From: JAGQOZ01 sp041399205
Lineage (GTDB): Bacteria; Planctomycetota; Planctomycetia; Pirellulales; Pirellulaceae
Length of the DNA: 64,000 nucleotides
Assembly: GCA_041399205.1 (NCBI GenBank)
Contig: JAWKTK010000006.1
Coordinates: 186,001 to 250,000 of the forward strand
Reading direction: 5' to 3'
The notes under the pieces were generated by a model. The model saw only the letters and a list, made by a program, of their open reading frames with translations. It made no database searches and was not told the DNA's origin. Made by a program: the position numbers and the translations under genes. Positions 17,704 to 27,139 of this stretch are shown here, piece after piece. The stretch's first letter is position 1; each line of letters opens with the position of its first letter.

Positions 17704-17904
17704 TCAAGCAACACCGGCGACCCCTGCCGATATGAATGCACCGATAAATATGGTTGGCAATTGCCACCCCTTGCCGTGAGGAAGTATCAAATCCAGCAAG
17801 AAAACGGCAAATAGCCCGGCAAGCACGGCAACAGGTATTGCAATCACGATTGACAGCAAACGCTGACCAGTGCGTTGAATCGGACTTTGAGTATCATTTG
17901 ACAT
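17704..17904 (-). CDS. Small membrane protein, cassette gene
   Basis: An intact 66-residue protein starting at ATG 17904 (MSNDTQSPIQRTGQRLL) with two hydrophobic helices (SIVIAIPVAVLAGLFAVFLL and PTIFIGAFISAGVAGVA) joined by a short GKGW turn. The start lies about 25 bases beyond attC-like copy 3 on the same strand, the usual cassette spacing. The function is unknown; small membrane proteins are common in cassette arrays. Confidence 0.5.
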   Translation of the reverse strand: MSNDTQSPIQRTGQRLLSIVIAIPVAVLAGLFAVFLLDLILPHGKGWQLPTIFIGAFISAGVAGVA

Positions 17905-17928
17905 TGCGAACCGATGCAACAAGCGACA

Positions 17929-18115
17929 GAACGAATAACAAACCATCCCAACTGAAGCTTGCGCAACGGCGGGATAATTTTGGCCGTTGAACTGAGATGT
18001 CGCCATGGCGGTATGCGGATTTAAGTAGTCGCAGTCTTCGAACAGGTGTCGATTCTACTGCCGAGATCGAAGCTTGTCGCAAGTTAGATTTTTGAATGCC
18101 AGCCAAGAAAGCGTG
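17929..18115 (-). repeat. attC-like site with conserved flank, copy 3
   Basis: On the minus strand GTTCAAC is followed by arms AAAATTATCCC and GGGATGGTTT (pairing with one G-T and one bulge), then GTTATTC. The centre (GCCGTTGCGCAAGCTTCAGTT) is the same as in copy 2. The right flank again encodes LAFKNLTCDK on the minus strand, as in copy 1. Confidence 0.65.
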
Positions 18116-18309
18116 TTCTGGCGAAAGATTGCTGAAATGTCAGTTGGCAGAATGAGGATGACGATGCAGGCAGCGAACCGATTCGCCGGACGGAGCCCGC
18201 GAATTCGTGTTGTAAACGTTGATTTGAAAAACTTGCAAACCAAGGTCACTAACTTCGAACCGAGGCCGTCATCTTGCAATCGAAGATCATTAACATTCGA
18301 ACCAAGCGG

Positions 18310-18660
18310 ATGGCCGGGCCGTAGAATACCTTCGCCAAGCCGGACGATGCGATAGCAGAATCAGGTCCATCGGCTCCTCGCCACAATGTGGACATTTCGG
18401 CGACGCATCTTCATCGCAAAGTTCCTGTTCGCTCGAATCTGAATCGTCTGAATTTGATCGTAGCGAGAATCACCTGCTTGTGGCCCTTCGGCCGAATCGT
18501 CCAATGGATCGTCGTGTTTTGGAACGAACCGCTGGCAGGTCTCGATAACGCTTCGCTGGTTGCTACTATAACCGCCGAAGTAACGTGTCTTTGTAAAATG
18601 CTTCGCGGTAATATGCAGCTGACTACGCCGCACGGAATTCGATGCCAGTCAACGAAATCG
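18310..18660 (-). pseudogene. C-terminal remnant of an IS91-type transposase
   Basis: Minus-strand fragments in more than one frame read LHITAKHFTKTRYFGGYSS, then CQRFVPKHDDPLDDS, then DASPKCPHCGEEPMDLILL and HRPAWRRY. This order (FTKTRxFGGY, then a CPHCG zinc pair, then RPxWR) is the usual C-terminus of planctomycete IS91-like transposases. The catalytic N-terminal part is missing and no element ends are visible. Confidence 0.6.
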
Positions 18661-19724
18661 GCGGAGGTTGTTGGTGCCACGCATATACAATTCTCATTCT
18701 GGCATCTATTGCGATTGGTCGAACCGACGGCCGGTTGCTGGGGTCTTGCCCGACGTACGAGACGACCTTTTTCAGCCGGTTGGGCCGTTGGCCCGAACGT
18801 GCGGGAATTGGAGTGTTCCCAGGACGTTGTCCTGGGCTGAATAACGGGCTGGCCCTTCGGGCCGAAGAGTCTTGCACAGAGTTGGTAACCCGTTCTTATA
18901 CGGAAACGCGGTGCCGCAGAGAGTAATCGCCAACTCTGCGACCTCGGCGATTCTAGCTCTTTTGCGATGAATCCGAAGTGGCAATTGTGGATGGATTTCA
19001 GTTGATGCCACTCACATGCCACTCACTTACCGATTTCGCTCGGGCGGACTTGAAATTGGCAACATGGTGCCAGCTATAGATGAAGAGCACTCGGGTGAAT
19101 TTGAGGATCTGGCGACAATTTTCTGCTCATTCGTGGAAGGAAAAAAACTTGCGAATTGAAAAGTGAGGATTGCAATAATGATAAACTCGTTCGTGAACGC
19201 CGCTTTTTGATTTGCATTTTTTACGCAATCACGGCGACGTTTGGCTGACGCACACCTGTAATGATGTTCCTTCTGTGTGGAAACGATTTGCCGGACGCGA
19301 GGCCGTTTTGGTTGGTTTCAGCTGCCACTCGATTTTCCAACTACTCGCCGGAGTTCAGTCACCAACAAAACTGGGTGGATGTTGGCACTTGGTTGATATC
19401 GATGACTGCTGTCATTGGACGGATTGGGGGATTTTTTTCGAGCTAGGTGGAAATCATTCGGGAAGTCGGGAGTTTTTCTCCGAAAATAGTTGTCTTCCGA
19501 GGCGCTTCCCAGATTTTTTGACGATCTAGCCAACTCGGCTTTCATTTGCGGTTGCAAGATGCAAAGCACTTGATACGATATCGAGCTGTAATTCAAGAAT
19601 TTTGTTTGTGTGTGTTAGGAGTTAGTCGGAATTCGACCGTAGGAGAGCGGTGCCTTTTACACGTCGATTACCTGAACATTTTGGCGTTAAGTGGCCGGCC
19701 ACAAGAAGTACTCTGGGTAGGTGA
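18661..19724. other. Gene-free right edge of the accessory island and rpsO leader
   Basis: No gene is visible. The stretch holds the hairpin element at 18782-18866, a CGCAGAG/CTCTGCG pair at 18900-18965 related to those at 16.7 and 17.0 kb, and a degenerate GTTGATGCCACTC copy near 18993. The last 100 bases before rpsO are its leader; no ribosomal-protein binding structure could be defined by eye. Confidence 0.6.
18782..18866. repeat. Triple-hairpin intergenic element
   Basis: Three short palindromes follow each other: GGCCGTTGGCC (18784), CCCAGGACGTTGTCCTGGG (18818-18836) and GGCCCTTCGGGCC (18851-18863). A partial copy lies at 12160-12215, and GGCCCTTCGGCC recurs near 18482. Elements with this wording are typical planctomycete intergenic repeats. 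Confidence 0.65.
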
Positions 19725-19994
19725 ATGACCATCACAGCAGAGCGTAAGCAAGAGTTGATCAACGAATTCAAGAGGGGAGATTCGGATACCGGTTCGCCGG
19801 AGGTGCAGATTGCCATTCTGACCACTCGAATCAACAACCTGACCGAGCATATGCGTGCGAATAAGAAAGATTATTCGACACGTCGCGGGCTCTTGATGAT
19901 GGTAAGTCGACGACGTCGCCTGCTTGATTTTTTGAAGAAGATCGATCCTCAGCGTTATCTCGATATCATCCAACGACTTGAGATTCGTAAGTAG
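19725..19994 (+). CDS. rpsO: 30S ribosomal protein S15
   Basis: An 89-residue S15 of standard length with the family signature throughout: GDTGSPEVQIA-like (SDTGSPEVQIAILTTRINNL), HMRANKKDYSTRRGLL and RRRRLLDFLKK. It binds the central domain of 16S rRNA early in 30S assembly and bridges to the large subunit. The start is preceded by GGGTAGGTGA. It stands directly before pnp, the classical bacterial pairing. Confidence 0.97.
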   Translation: MTITAERKQELINEFKRGDSDTGSPEVQIAILTTRINNLTEHMRANKKDYSTRRGLLMMVSRRRRLLDFLKKIDPQRYLDIIQRLEIRK

Positions 19995-20017
19995 TTTCTT
20001 CCGCCAGTCTCTGTATC

Positions 20018-20069
20018 GCTGAAACGAATTCAGCGTAAGAAAATTCGCTCGCGAATTCTGTTTCGCGAG
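20018..20069 (+). promoter_or_regulatory. Two hairpins in the rpsO-pnp spacer
   Basis: GCTGAA...TTCAGC (20018-20034) and CTCGCGAA...TTCGCGAG (20048-20069) lie between rpsO and pnp without T-runs. By analogy with other bacteria, where the pnp leader folds into a hairpin cleaved for autoregulation, these may be processing or regulatory structures. That is inference. Confidence 0.4.
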
Positions 20070-20170
20070 TTCGGCGTAATTGCGCTTTTGGTATTGGCAA
20101 CCGAAGCGTTTCTCTTATGCGGTTCCCGTGTTCCGCTCGAACACCTGCTATTTGTTGTTGTGAAGGAAGG

Positions 20171-22306
20171 ATGATTGTGAAAGTTCGAGTAGAAAAGCAG
20201 ATTGGGAAGCATGTACTATCGTTTGAGACAGGTTTTTTAGCAAAACAGGCTTCTGCTAGTGTCGTAGTTCAATATGGAGATACGATTGTGCTGAACACGG
20301 CGACGTCCGCGTCGCCTCGGCCCGGAACCGATTTTTTTCCGTTGACGTGTGATTATCGCGAGCGATCGTCGGCGGCCGGTAAATTTCCCGGTGGATTTTT
20401 GAAACGTGAAGGTCGTCCTTCTACAAAAGAAACCTTGACCGCTCGTTTGATGGATCGTCCCATCCGGCCGTTGTTCCCTAAGGGGTTCGTTAATGAAGTG
20501 CAATGTCAAAGCATTGTGCTGTCCAGTGACCGCCAGAACGATGCGGATGTTTTGGCCATGAATGGCGCTTCAGCGGCATTGACTCTGTCTCCGTTGCCGT
20601 TTATGGGACCAGTGGCGTCAGTTCGCTTGGGGCGAGTGGACGGGCAGTGGATTGTGTTTCCGACGACGGATGAATTAGAAGAAAGTGATTTGGATCTGAT
20701 TGTTTCTGGCAGCACGGACTCGGTATTAATGATCGAAGGCTTTGCGGCGGAGATTCCTGAACAGCAGATGTACGAAGCCATTGAAACGTGTCATGGCTAC
20801 ATTCGCGAAATCATTGATCTGCAAGACGAATTGGCATCCAAGGTTCCCGTCGAGAAGATGGACTTCCAGCCGGAATCGGACGGCGGTTTGTTTGATCGAC
20901 TAAATACGGAATTCTACGATCGTTTGCGAGCTGCCAAGTCAACGGAAGGCAAACAAGCTCGCGCAGACGCGGTTCGCCAAGCAAAAGATGAGGCCTTGGC
21001 GGCTGTGATTCCCAATCCAGATGCGGACGGCGCCATCTGCCCCAATCTGTTTAGCAACTGCTGGCATGACCTTGAACAGAAGGTCGTCCGAGACCTAATC
21101 CTGGCGGGAACTCGGTCTGACGGTCGTGACCACACTTCGTTGCGAAACATTGAATGTCACGTCGGCGTGCTGCCTCGAGTGCATGGATCGGCAGTCTTTC
21201 AACGAGGTGAAACGCAGTCGCTGATTTCGATCACCTTGGGTACGTCCAAGGACGAACAACGAGTGGACGGATTGATTGACGAATACTCCAAGCGCTTCAT
21301 GTTGGACTACAATTTCCCGCCGTTTTCTGTGGGCGAATGTCGGCCGATTCGAGGTCCGGGGCGCCGTGAAATTGGCCACGGTGCACTCGCCGAACGCAGC
21401 GTCAAGCCAGTCATTCCGGAAGGCGAAGATTTTCCGTATACCATCCGAGTTATCTCGGACATCCTGGAATCCAACGGTTCTAGTTCCATGGCATCGGTCT
21501 GTGGAGCCACGTTGGGTCTGATGGATGCGGGCGTTCCGATTACCAATCCGGTAGCCGGAATTTCGGTTGGCTTAGTCAAAGAGTCTGACGACAAATGGGT
21601 GTTGTTAACGGACATCATTGGTGACGAAGATCACTTTGGCGACATGGATTTCAAGATTGCTGGAACACAAAACGGCATCACCGGCATCCAGTTGGATCTA
21701 AAGATTGACGGCATTTCCGGCGAAATGATTCGTGGCACCATGGCTCAGTCTCGGGAAGCTCGCATGGAAATCCTACGTTCGATGCTCACCACGATTCCTC
21801 GTCCACGCGACGAAACGTCTCAATGGGCACCTCGATTGCTTCGCACGCAGATTGATCCGGAAAAGATTGGTCTGTTAATTGGACCAGGTGGCAAGACCAT
21901 TCGTGCCATTCAGGAACAAACGGGCGCCGTGATTGAAGTGAATGATGATGGCGTGGTGACGGTTGCCAGCCACGAAGCGGAATGGGCCAAGGCTGCCTTG
22001 GCACAAGTCGAAGCGTTGACGCAGTCCGTGCAGATTGGGCGAGTGTACGAAGGGCGAGTGACCAGTACCAAGGACTTTGGTGCATTTGTGGAAATTCTGC
22101 CTGGCCGAGACGGTTTGTGTCATATCAGCGAACTGTCCGACGAATATGTCAACAACGTCAATGACGTTTGCAAAGTGGGTGACACAATGAAAGTGGTAGT
22201 GATTGATATTGACGATCATGACCGAGTGAAATTGAGTCGCCGCCGAGTATTAGCGGAAGAGGCAGCAGCGGCGGCTGGTGCTGGTGCCACTGCAGACGAG
22301 GAATAG
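20171..22306 (+). CDS. pnp: Polynucleotide phosphorylase
   Basis: A 711-residue enzyme that degrades RNA phosphorolytically from the 3' end. The start at ATG 20171 follows GAAGGAAGG. Two RNase PH-like halves are visible (FFPLTCDYRERSSAAGKFPGGF early; FNFPPFSVGECRPIRGPGRREIGHG-like in the second half). They are followed by a KH domain (IGLLIGPGGKTIRAIQEQTGA, residues about 565-590) and an S1 domain (GRVYEGRVTSTKDFGAFVE, residues about 625-695). The catalytic-core motif DEDHFGDMDFKIAGT is intact. The tail is Ala-rich and acidic. A strong hairpin follows the stop. Confidence 0.97.
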   Translation: MIVKVRVEKQIGKHVLSFETGFLAKQASASVVVQYGDTIVLNTATSASPRPGTDFFPLTCDYRERSSAAGKFPGGFLKREGRPSTKETLTARLMDRPIRPLFPKGFVNEVQCQSIVLSSDRQNDADVLAMNGASAALTLSPLPFMGPVASVRLGRVDGQWIVFPTTDELEESDLDLIVSGSTDSVLMIEGFAAEIPEQQMYEAIETCHGYIREIIDLQDELASKVPVEKMDFQPESDGGLFDRLNTEFYDRLRAAKSTEGKQARADAVRQAKDEALAAVIPNPDADGAICPNLFSNCWHDLEQKVVRDLILAGTRSDGRDHTSLRNIECHVGVLPRVHGSAVFQRGETQSLISITLGTSKDEQRVDGLIDEYSKRFMLDYNFPPFSVGECRPIRGPGRREIGHGALAERSVKPVIPEGEDFPYTIRVISDILESNGSSSMASVCGATLGLMDAGVPITNPVAGISVGLVKESDDKWVLLTDIIGDEDHFGDMDFKIAGTQNGITGIQLDLKIDGISGEMIRGTMAQSREARMEILRSMLTTIPRPRDETSQWAPRLLRTQIDPEKIGLLIGPGGKTIRAIQEQTGAVIEVNDDGVVTVASHEAEWAKAALAQVEALTQSVQIGRVYEGRVTSTKDFGAFVEILPGRDGLCHISELSDEYVNNVNDVCKVGDTMKVVVIDIDDHDRVKLSRRRVLAEEAAAAAGAGATADEE

Positions 22307-22339
22307 TCCTAGCGGATTCTTTATCTGGAAGTCTTGCAT

Positions 22340-22372
22340 CTAGCGAGAGCGTCTCACAAGTGCTCTCGCTAG
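22340..22372 (+). terminator. Hairpin terminator after pnp
   Basis: A perfect 11-bp inverted repeat (CTAGCGAGAGC with GCTCTCGCTAG) with an 11-base loop starts 34 bases after the pnp stop and is followed by TTCGCGTTT. The T-run is weak, so it may act as a 3'-end stabiliser as much as a terminator. Confidence 0.65.
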
Positions 22373-22504
22373 TTCGCGTTTGGGGCGCTGCATGCGTTTG
22401 CCTTCGAATTCGCTCTGACCCGAGCGGTTCATTTTGGCGACCCAACCAACCAAGATGCGAAACGGTTTTCAGCGTTGAGTGGTGTTGCTTTCGAATTGGA
22501 AGAT

Positions 22505-23254
22505 ATGAACGAAAACCAGCAACCGAAGTATGACGCGTACACGGAACAGGTGATTCAGCAATACAACGAGATTGCGCAGTTGGCTGGCGCGCTGGCTCAC
22601 GAAATCAAGAATCCCTTGTCCGTGATTCGCATGAACATGGATTTGCTGGCGGAAGATTTTCATGCAGACACGCCCATTAATCGAGCTCGGGCGGTCAGCA
22701 AAATTGAAATGGTGCAGCGTCAATGCCAGCGGCTGCAGGTGCTGTTGGATGACTTCCTCAAGTTTGCTCGCCTACGCAAGCTAGACCTGCGACCGGGAAA
22801 CCTAAACGAACAGATTGATCGAGTGTTAAATCTGTTTGAGGTGCAAGCCGACGAAGCAGGAATCGATATCGTGCGGTGCTTTGATGCCGATTTGCCCAGC
22901 ATCATGCTAGACGAACAAACATTGGAAGCGGGCATCGTGAATTTGGTCAAAAACGCGATTGAAGCAATGCCGGACGGAGGCGAACTGACCGCCATCACTC
23001 GGCTCACACGCACAGGCGTGGCCTTCGATCTGATTGATACCGGCAAAGGAATGGACGAAACCACGGCCATGCATATGTTTGATGCGTTTTATTCGAACAA
23101 GGATGGTGGTTCGGGACTCGGTTTACCAACTACTCGCAAAGTGGTCGAAGCACACGGAGCCAGGATTGACGTGCAGAGCGAAGTGGGACGGGGCACCAAG
23201 TTTACCGTCGAATTCCCGACGCCTGCTAGAATCGAAGGAGCGGGACGAGAATGA
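22505..23254 (+). CDS. Soluble sensor histidine kinase
   Basis: A 249-residue kinase starting at ATG 22505 behind GGAAG. It has no membrane segment and no sensor domain: a 20-residue lead passes straight into the H-box (ALAHEIKNPL, His at residue 32), then the N-box (NLVKNAIEAMPDGGELT), G1 (DTGKGMD) and G2 (GGSGLGLPTTRKVVEAHGA). Without its own sensor it probably receives signals through a partner protein. The sigma-54-type regulator gene follows 97 bases downstream and is the natural partner. Confidence 0.9.
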   Translation: MNENQQPKYDAYTEQVIQQYNEIAQLAGALAHEIKNPLSVIRMNMDLLAEDFHADTPINRARAVSKIEMVQRQCQRLQVLLDDFLKFARLRKLDLRPGNLNEQIDRVLNLFEVQADEAGIDIVRCFDADLPSIMLDEQTLEAGIVNLVKNAIEAMPDGGELTAITRLTRTGVAFDLIDTGKGMDETTAMHMFDAFYSNKDGGSGLGLPTTRKVVEAHGARIDVQSEVGRGTKFTVEFPTPARIEGAGRE

Positions 23255-23350
23255 CCACCTTTCGCTTTCCGTTGGTGCGATGAATCCGTTTGGTAATGTC
23301 GCACAAGGAACCTGCTACCTTTTTGGACCAAACCCGAGTATTATCGCAGC

Positions 23351-24784
23351 ATGACAGCCGAAACCGAAAAAGATTCCAATCTAGCCGATATTGCGAACAA
23401 TGCTGCCATCCGAGTTTTGGTGGTGGACAATGACAAAGGGCATGCGCAGGCCATGGCGGAAACGCTAGAACGAGTTGGCTACACATGCGTGGTGGCCACA
23501 TCTGGCCCGGAAGGTGCGCAAAAAATTGACCAAGATCATTTTGATGTGGTGATCACGGATTTGGTCATGAACGAGGTGGACGGTGAACAGATCTTGTTGC
23601 GAGCCAAAGAGGCATTGCCCGATTGTGAAGTGATTGTGGTCACTGGGCATGGTTCGATCCCGAAAGCGGTCGATGCCATGCAGCACGGCGCGTTCAATTT
23701 TTTGGAAAAGCCTTTGAATGCGGGACGACTTCGCGCGGTCACGGAAAAAGCAGCCGACGCGGTTCGCTTGAAACTGGCCAATATTGATTTGCACCAGCGA
23801 TTGGATGAACGCTTTGGATTTGAAGGCATTATCTACGCCAGTGACAAGATGAAGGCGGTTATTGAGCGCCTGAAGCGGCTGTCACCTACCGACGCCAGCG
23901 TGCTGATCACTGGAGAAACGGGTACGGGTAAGGAACTGATCGCGCAGGCCATTCATCAGAATAGTCCTCGTAAGAAAAAGCCTTTCGTGGCACTCAACTG
24001 TGCAGCGCTCAGCGAACACTTGTTAGAAAGTGAACTCTTTGGGCATGTCAAAGGCGCGTATACCGATGCGCAGTCGGATCGAGTGGGACGGTTCGAGTAT
24101 GCTCATGGCGGCACATTGTTCTTGGACGAAGTGGGCGACATGCCCATGCCAACTCAGGTGAAGCTGCTGCGTGTTTTAGAGAGCGGCGAGATTACTCGGG
24201 TGGGCGAAAACAAGCCATTCGAAGTTAACGTAAGAATCCTTTCGGCTACCAATCGAGATCTCAGCAAAGCCATTGAAGACGGTTCGTTTCGGCAGGATCT
24301 GTACCATCGCCTGAAGGTAGTGACGGTGCATTTGCCGGCGCTGCGAGAAAGAAAAGACGACGTGATTCCGTTGGCCGATCACTTTCGCAAAATCTTTGCC
24401 AAGCGACACAAGAAAACGGTCCGAGGATTTTCGCCGGCGGCCAGTCGATCGCTGTTGAGCATGGACTGGTCGGGGAACGTACGTCAGCTGAGAAATGTGA
24501 TCGAAAGCATGGTAGTCATCGACAATGATGAACTGCTGGACAACGATGATTTGCTGGAACTAGACGAACTAGGTTCAGCCGCTACGACCGAAGATGCAAC
24601 AGAATCAACGACTGCCAATGCAGGCGGCCCCAGCGAATTGATCGGACGGCCGATGAGTGATATCGAACGCTGGGCCATTGAACAAACGCTGGGATTGACC
24701 GGCGGCAATCGCGAACAAACCGCCAAAATCCTGGGCATCGGGGCTAGGACCTTGTACCGCAAAATTCGAGAATACGATCTGTAG
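23351..24784 (+). CDS. NtrC-family sigma-54-dependent response regulator
   Basis: A 477-residue regulator. A receiver domain (residues about 20-140) has the phosphorylatable Asp at about residue 70 (DVVITDLVM). The AAA+ domain has Walker A GETGTGKE, Walker B GGTLFLDEVGDM and an R-finger region (SFRQDLYHRL). A Fis-type helix-turn-helix lies at the C-terminus (REQTAKILGIGARTLYRKI). The sigma-54 contact loop reads GAYTDA instead of the textbook GAFTGA, a variant that may change sigma-54 binding. It is probably controlled by the kinase just upstream. The target promoters are not evident here. Confidence 0.93.
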   Translation: MTAETEKDSNLADIANNAAIRVLVVDNDKGHAQAMAETLERVGYTCVVATSGPEGAQKIDQDHFDVVITDLVMNEVDGEQILLRAKEALPDCEVIVVTGHGSIPKAVDAMQHGAFNFLEKPLNAGRLRAVTEKAADAVRLKLANIDLHQRLDERFGFEGIIYASDKMKAVIERLKRLSPTDASVLITGETGTGKELIAQAIHQNSPRKKKPFVALNCAALSEHLLESELFGHVKGAYTDAQSDRVGRFEYAHGGTLFLDEVGDMPMPTQVKLLRVLESGEITRVGENKPFEVNVRILSATNRDLSKAIEDGSFRQDLYHRLKVVTVHLPALRERKDDVIPLADHFRKIFAKRHKKTVRGFSPAASRSLLSMDWSGNVRQLRNVIESMVVIDNDELLDNDDLLELDELGSAATTEDATESTTANAGGPSELIGRPMSDIERWAIEQTLGLTGGNREQTAKILGIGARTLYRKIREYDL

Positions 24785-24815
24785 TTGCAGGTCAGTTGAT
24801 TGAAGGAAACCAAGA

Positions 24816-26876
24816 ATGGACGCGCCCGTTCCTCCAACCATTCGCCAACTTCCCACCAGCGTTGTCAACAAGATTGCCGCCGGTGAAGTCATTGAACGCC
24901 CCGCCAGCGTGTTGAAGGAGTTGATGGAAAACGCCGTCGACGCCAAGTCAACTCGAGTAGAAGTGCTGATGGAAAAAGGGGGCACAGATTTGGTGCGAGT
25001 CAGCGATAACGGCTGCGGTATCCCTTATGAACAGTTGCCGCTGACCATTGCCAGTCACGCCACCAGCAAGATTGAAGACGCGGATGATCTGTTTTCCGTG
25101 CACACGCTGGGATTTCGCGGCGAAGCGTTGGCGTCCATTGCCGAAGTCAGTCACTTCTGCATGCGCAGTCGCACTCACCAGTCAGACGCAGGCTACGAAT
25201 TGGCCGTGCGCGGTGGCCAAGCCGATGAGATTGTGCCTTGTGGTTGTGCGCCAGGCACCACGGTGGAAGTGCGAAACCTGTTCTTCAATACGCCGGTGCG
25301 TCGCAAATTTATGCGTTCCGTGCAAACGGAAATGGGCCATTGTTCGGAGGCGTTTATTCGCATCGCCATGGCCTACAACCACATCCACTTCACACTGAAG
25401 CACAATACCAAAACCGTTTTTGAATTGCCTCCGGTGGATAATTGGAAAGAGCGAATTCTGACGCTGTTCGGTCCTCAGATTGCCGATTCGCTAATTCACG
25501 TGGACAGTTCGGACCAGGATATTCGACTGACCGGTTACGTGGCCAATCCCGATCAGAATCGAGGCAACACCAAGATGCAGTATCTGTTTCTGAATGGTCG
25601 ACATATTCGAGACCGTTCGCTTCAGCACGCCTTGGGAGAAGCGTATCGAGGCCTGTTGTTGCACGGTCGCTATCCGATCTCTTTTCTACGGTTGGAGATT
25701 CCGGCCGAGCTGGTCGATGTGAACGTGCATCCGACGAAGTTGGAAGTTCGCTTTCAGGATGGCGGCCGGATTTATTCACAATTGTTGTCGACTTTGCGAA
25801 ATCGTTTTTTGAACACGGACCTGACTTCCAAAGTGCAAGGGCCAGAAGAACCGATTCCCGAAACAACCAAACGAGTTGACTTTATTAGTCCCGAACAACA
25901 GGCCAAACAAAAAGATGATTTCATGGCTTGGGACCGAGATGACGCGAAGGTGCAGCGAGCGGATTCGGGCGAATCCACTGCATCGCAACCGGTACTGCGT
26001 TTTGACGAACCGGAACCTCAATATCCTTTACCAAATCGTGCCGTTCCCGACTTCAAGCCGTTTGACCAAGGCAATGTTTTTTCTGGCGTGCCACGTACCA
26101 TCACGCCGCCCACTGGTGCCGACTTTGATCCCGCCACGTTTTCGCAGCCCACGTCCACGGTCACAAGTCCAGTCGCGCTCCGCACTACCGGCGAGGTGAT
26201 TCGCACCGAACCGACGTCCCCGTCTGAAGACGCAGCAGCGGAATTACAGCGAAGTCAGCCAAGTGACGCTTCCGGCGTTCGAACCGATTCAGAATCTACC
26301 GGTCGGCGGCATCTGGCCATTCAGGCTCATAATCGCTATCTGATTACGGAAAGCGAAGAAGGCGTGGTGATTATTGATCAGCACGCGCTGCATGAACGTA
26401 TTTTGTATGAAGAGATTCGGACCAAAGTCTTGGCGGGCAACTTGGAAGTGCAGCGATTGTTGGTGCCGGAAACCGTGCATTTGACGCCTACGGAAACCTC
26501 GGCCATCCTGGAAGCCAAAGATGTGTTGGCGGATATGGGCATGGAAGTGGACGAATTTGGCGGTGACACCGTATTGGTTTCCAGTTATCCAGCCATGCTG
26601 TCCAAGTTGAAGCCCGGTGATCTTGTACGGCAGATTGCCGAACGATTGACCGGCGAGGGACAAGGCTTGGAGCGGCGAGAAATCTTGGACGAATTATTCC
26701 ATATGATGTCTTGCAAGGCGGCGGTCAAAGCTGGCGACCGACTCTCGCCCGCAGAAGTTCACGCACTGATTGAGCGGCGCCACTTGGTTCAAGATTCGCA
26801 TCACTGCCCGCACGGCAGACCCACCACACTGGTGTTCACTCGCGAAGAACTCGACCGCCGCTTCAAACGCATCTAG
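24816..26876 (+). CDS. mutL: DNA mismatch repair protein MutL
   Basis: A 686-residue MutL. The GHKL ATPase motifs are complete: NKIAAGEVIERPASVLKELMENAVDA, written in parts as IAAGEV and ELMENAVDA, then SDNGCGI and TLGFRGEALASIAEV. A long variable Pro/Ser/Thr-rich linker covers residues about 335-495. The C-terminal domain has the metal-binding endonuclease motif DQHALHERILYEE (fits DQHA-x2-E-x4-E), plus ACKAAVKAGD and CPHGRPT. It is therefore the nicking type found in bacteria without MutH. The start follows TGAAGGAAACC. The gene lies 31 bases after the response regulator. Confidence 0.96.
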   Translation: MDAPVPPTIRQLPTSVVNKIAAGEVIERPASVLKELMENAVDAKSTRVEVLMEKGGTDLVRVSDNGCGIPYEQLPLTIASHATSKIEDADDLFSVHTLGFRGEALASIAEVSHFCMRSRTHQSDAGYELAVRGGQADEIVPCGCAPGTTVEVRNLFFNTPVRRKFMRSVQTEMGHCSEAFIRIAMAYNHIHFTLKHNTKTVFELPPVDNWKERILTLFGPQIADSLIHVDSSDQDIRLTGYVANPDQNRGNTKMQYLFLNGRHIRDRSLQHALGEAYRGLLLHGRYPISFLRLEIPAELVDVNVHPTKLEVRFQDGGRIYSQLLSTLRNRFLNTDLTSKVQGPEEPIPETTKRVDFISPEQQAKQKDDFMAWDRDDAKVQRADSGESTASQPVLRFDEPEPQYPLPNRAVPDFKPFDQGNVFSGVPRTITPPTGADFDPATFSQPTSTVTSPVALRTTGEVIRTEPTSPSEDAAAELQRSQPSDASGVRTDSESTGRRHLAIQAHNRYLITESEEGVVIIDQHALHERILYEEIRTKVLAGNLEVQRLLVPETVHLTPTETSAILEAKDVLADMGMEVDEFGGDTVLVSSYPAMLSKLKPGDLVRQIAERLTGEGQGLERREILDELFHMMSCKAAVKAGDRLSPAEVHALIERRHLVQDSHHCPHGRPTTLVFTREELDRRFKRI

Positions 26877-27139
26877 TTTGTCCGCCCAGCCAACCTGAAA
26901 AGAGGATGATTCGCGGCGAAAAGCCGAATACAATGGACCAACCAAGCGTTTGTCGCGAATACAAGCGTAAACCTTGGCGCCGAAGATGTGACAGGCAGAA
27001 GTTCCACCTCAAGGCGATACTACCAACATAGGCAAAAGTTTGAAAATCGCGGGCAGACGAGTTTGGTAATTCCAATGAACCGGACTTGTTAAGTCACGAA
27101 CAAAAGAGGTCGATTTTGGCGAAACGACATGGCAATTCG

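Noticed and set aside
18411..19022. A 203-codon minus-strand frame
   Set aside because: It crosses hairpin and repeat elements; only fragments in other frames match an IS91-type transposase.
19600..19724. tRNA or riboswitch before rpsO
   Set aside because: No cloverleaf or conserved aptamer pattern could be drawn; it is treated only as a leader.
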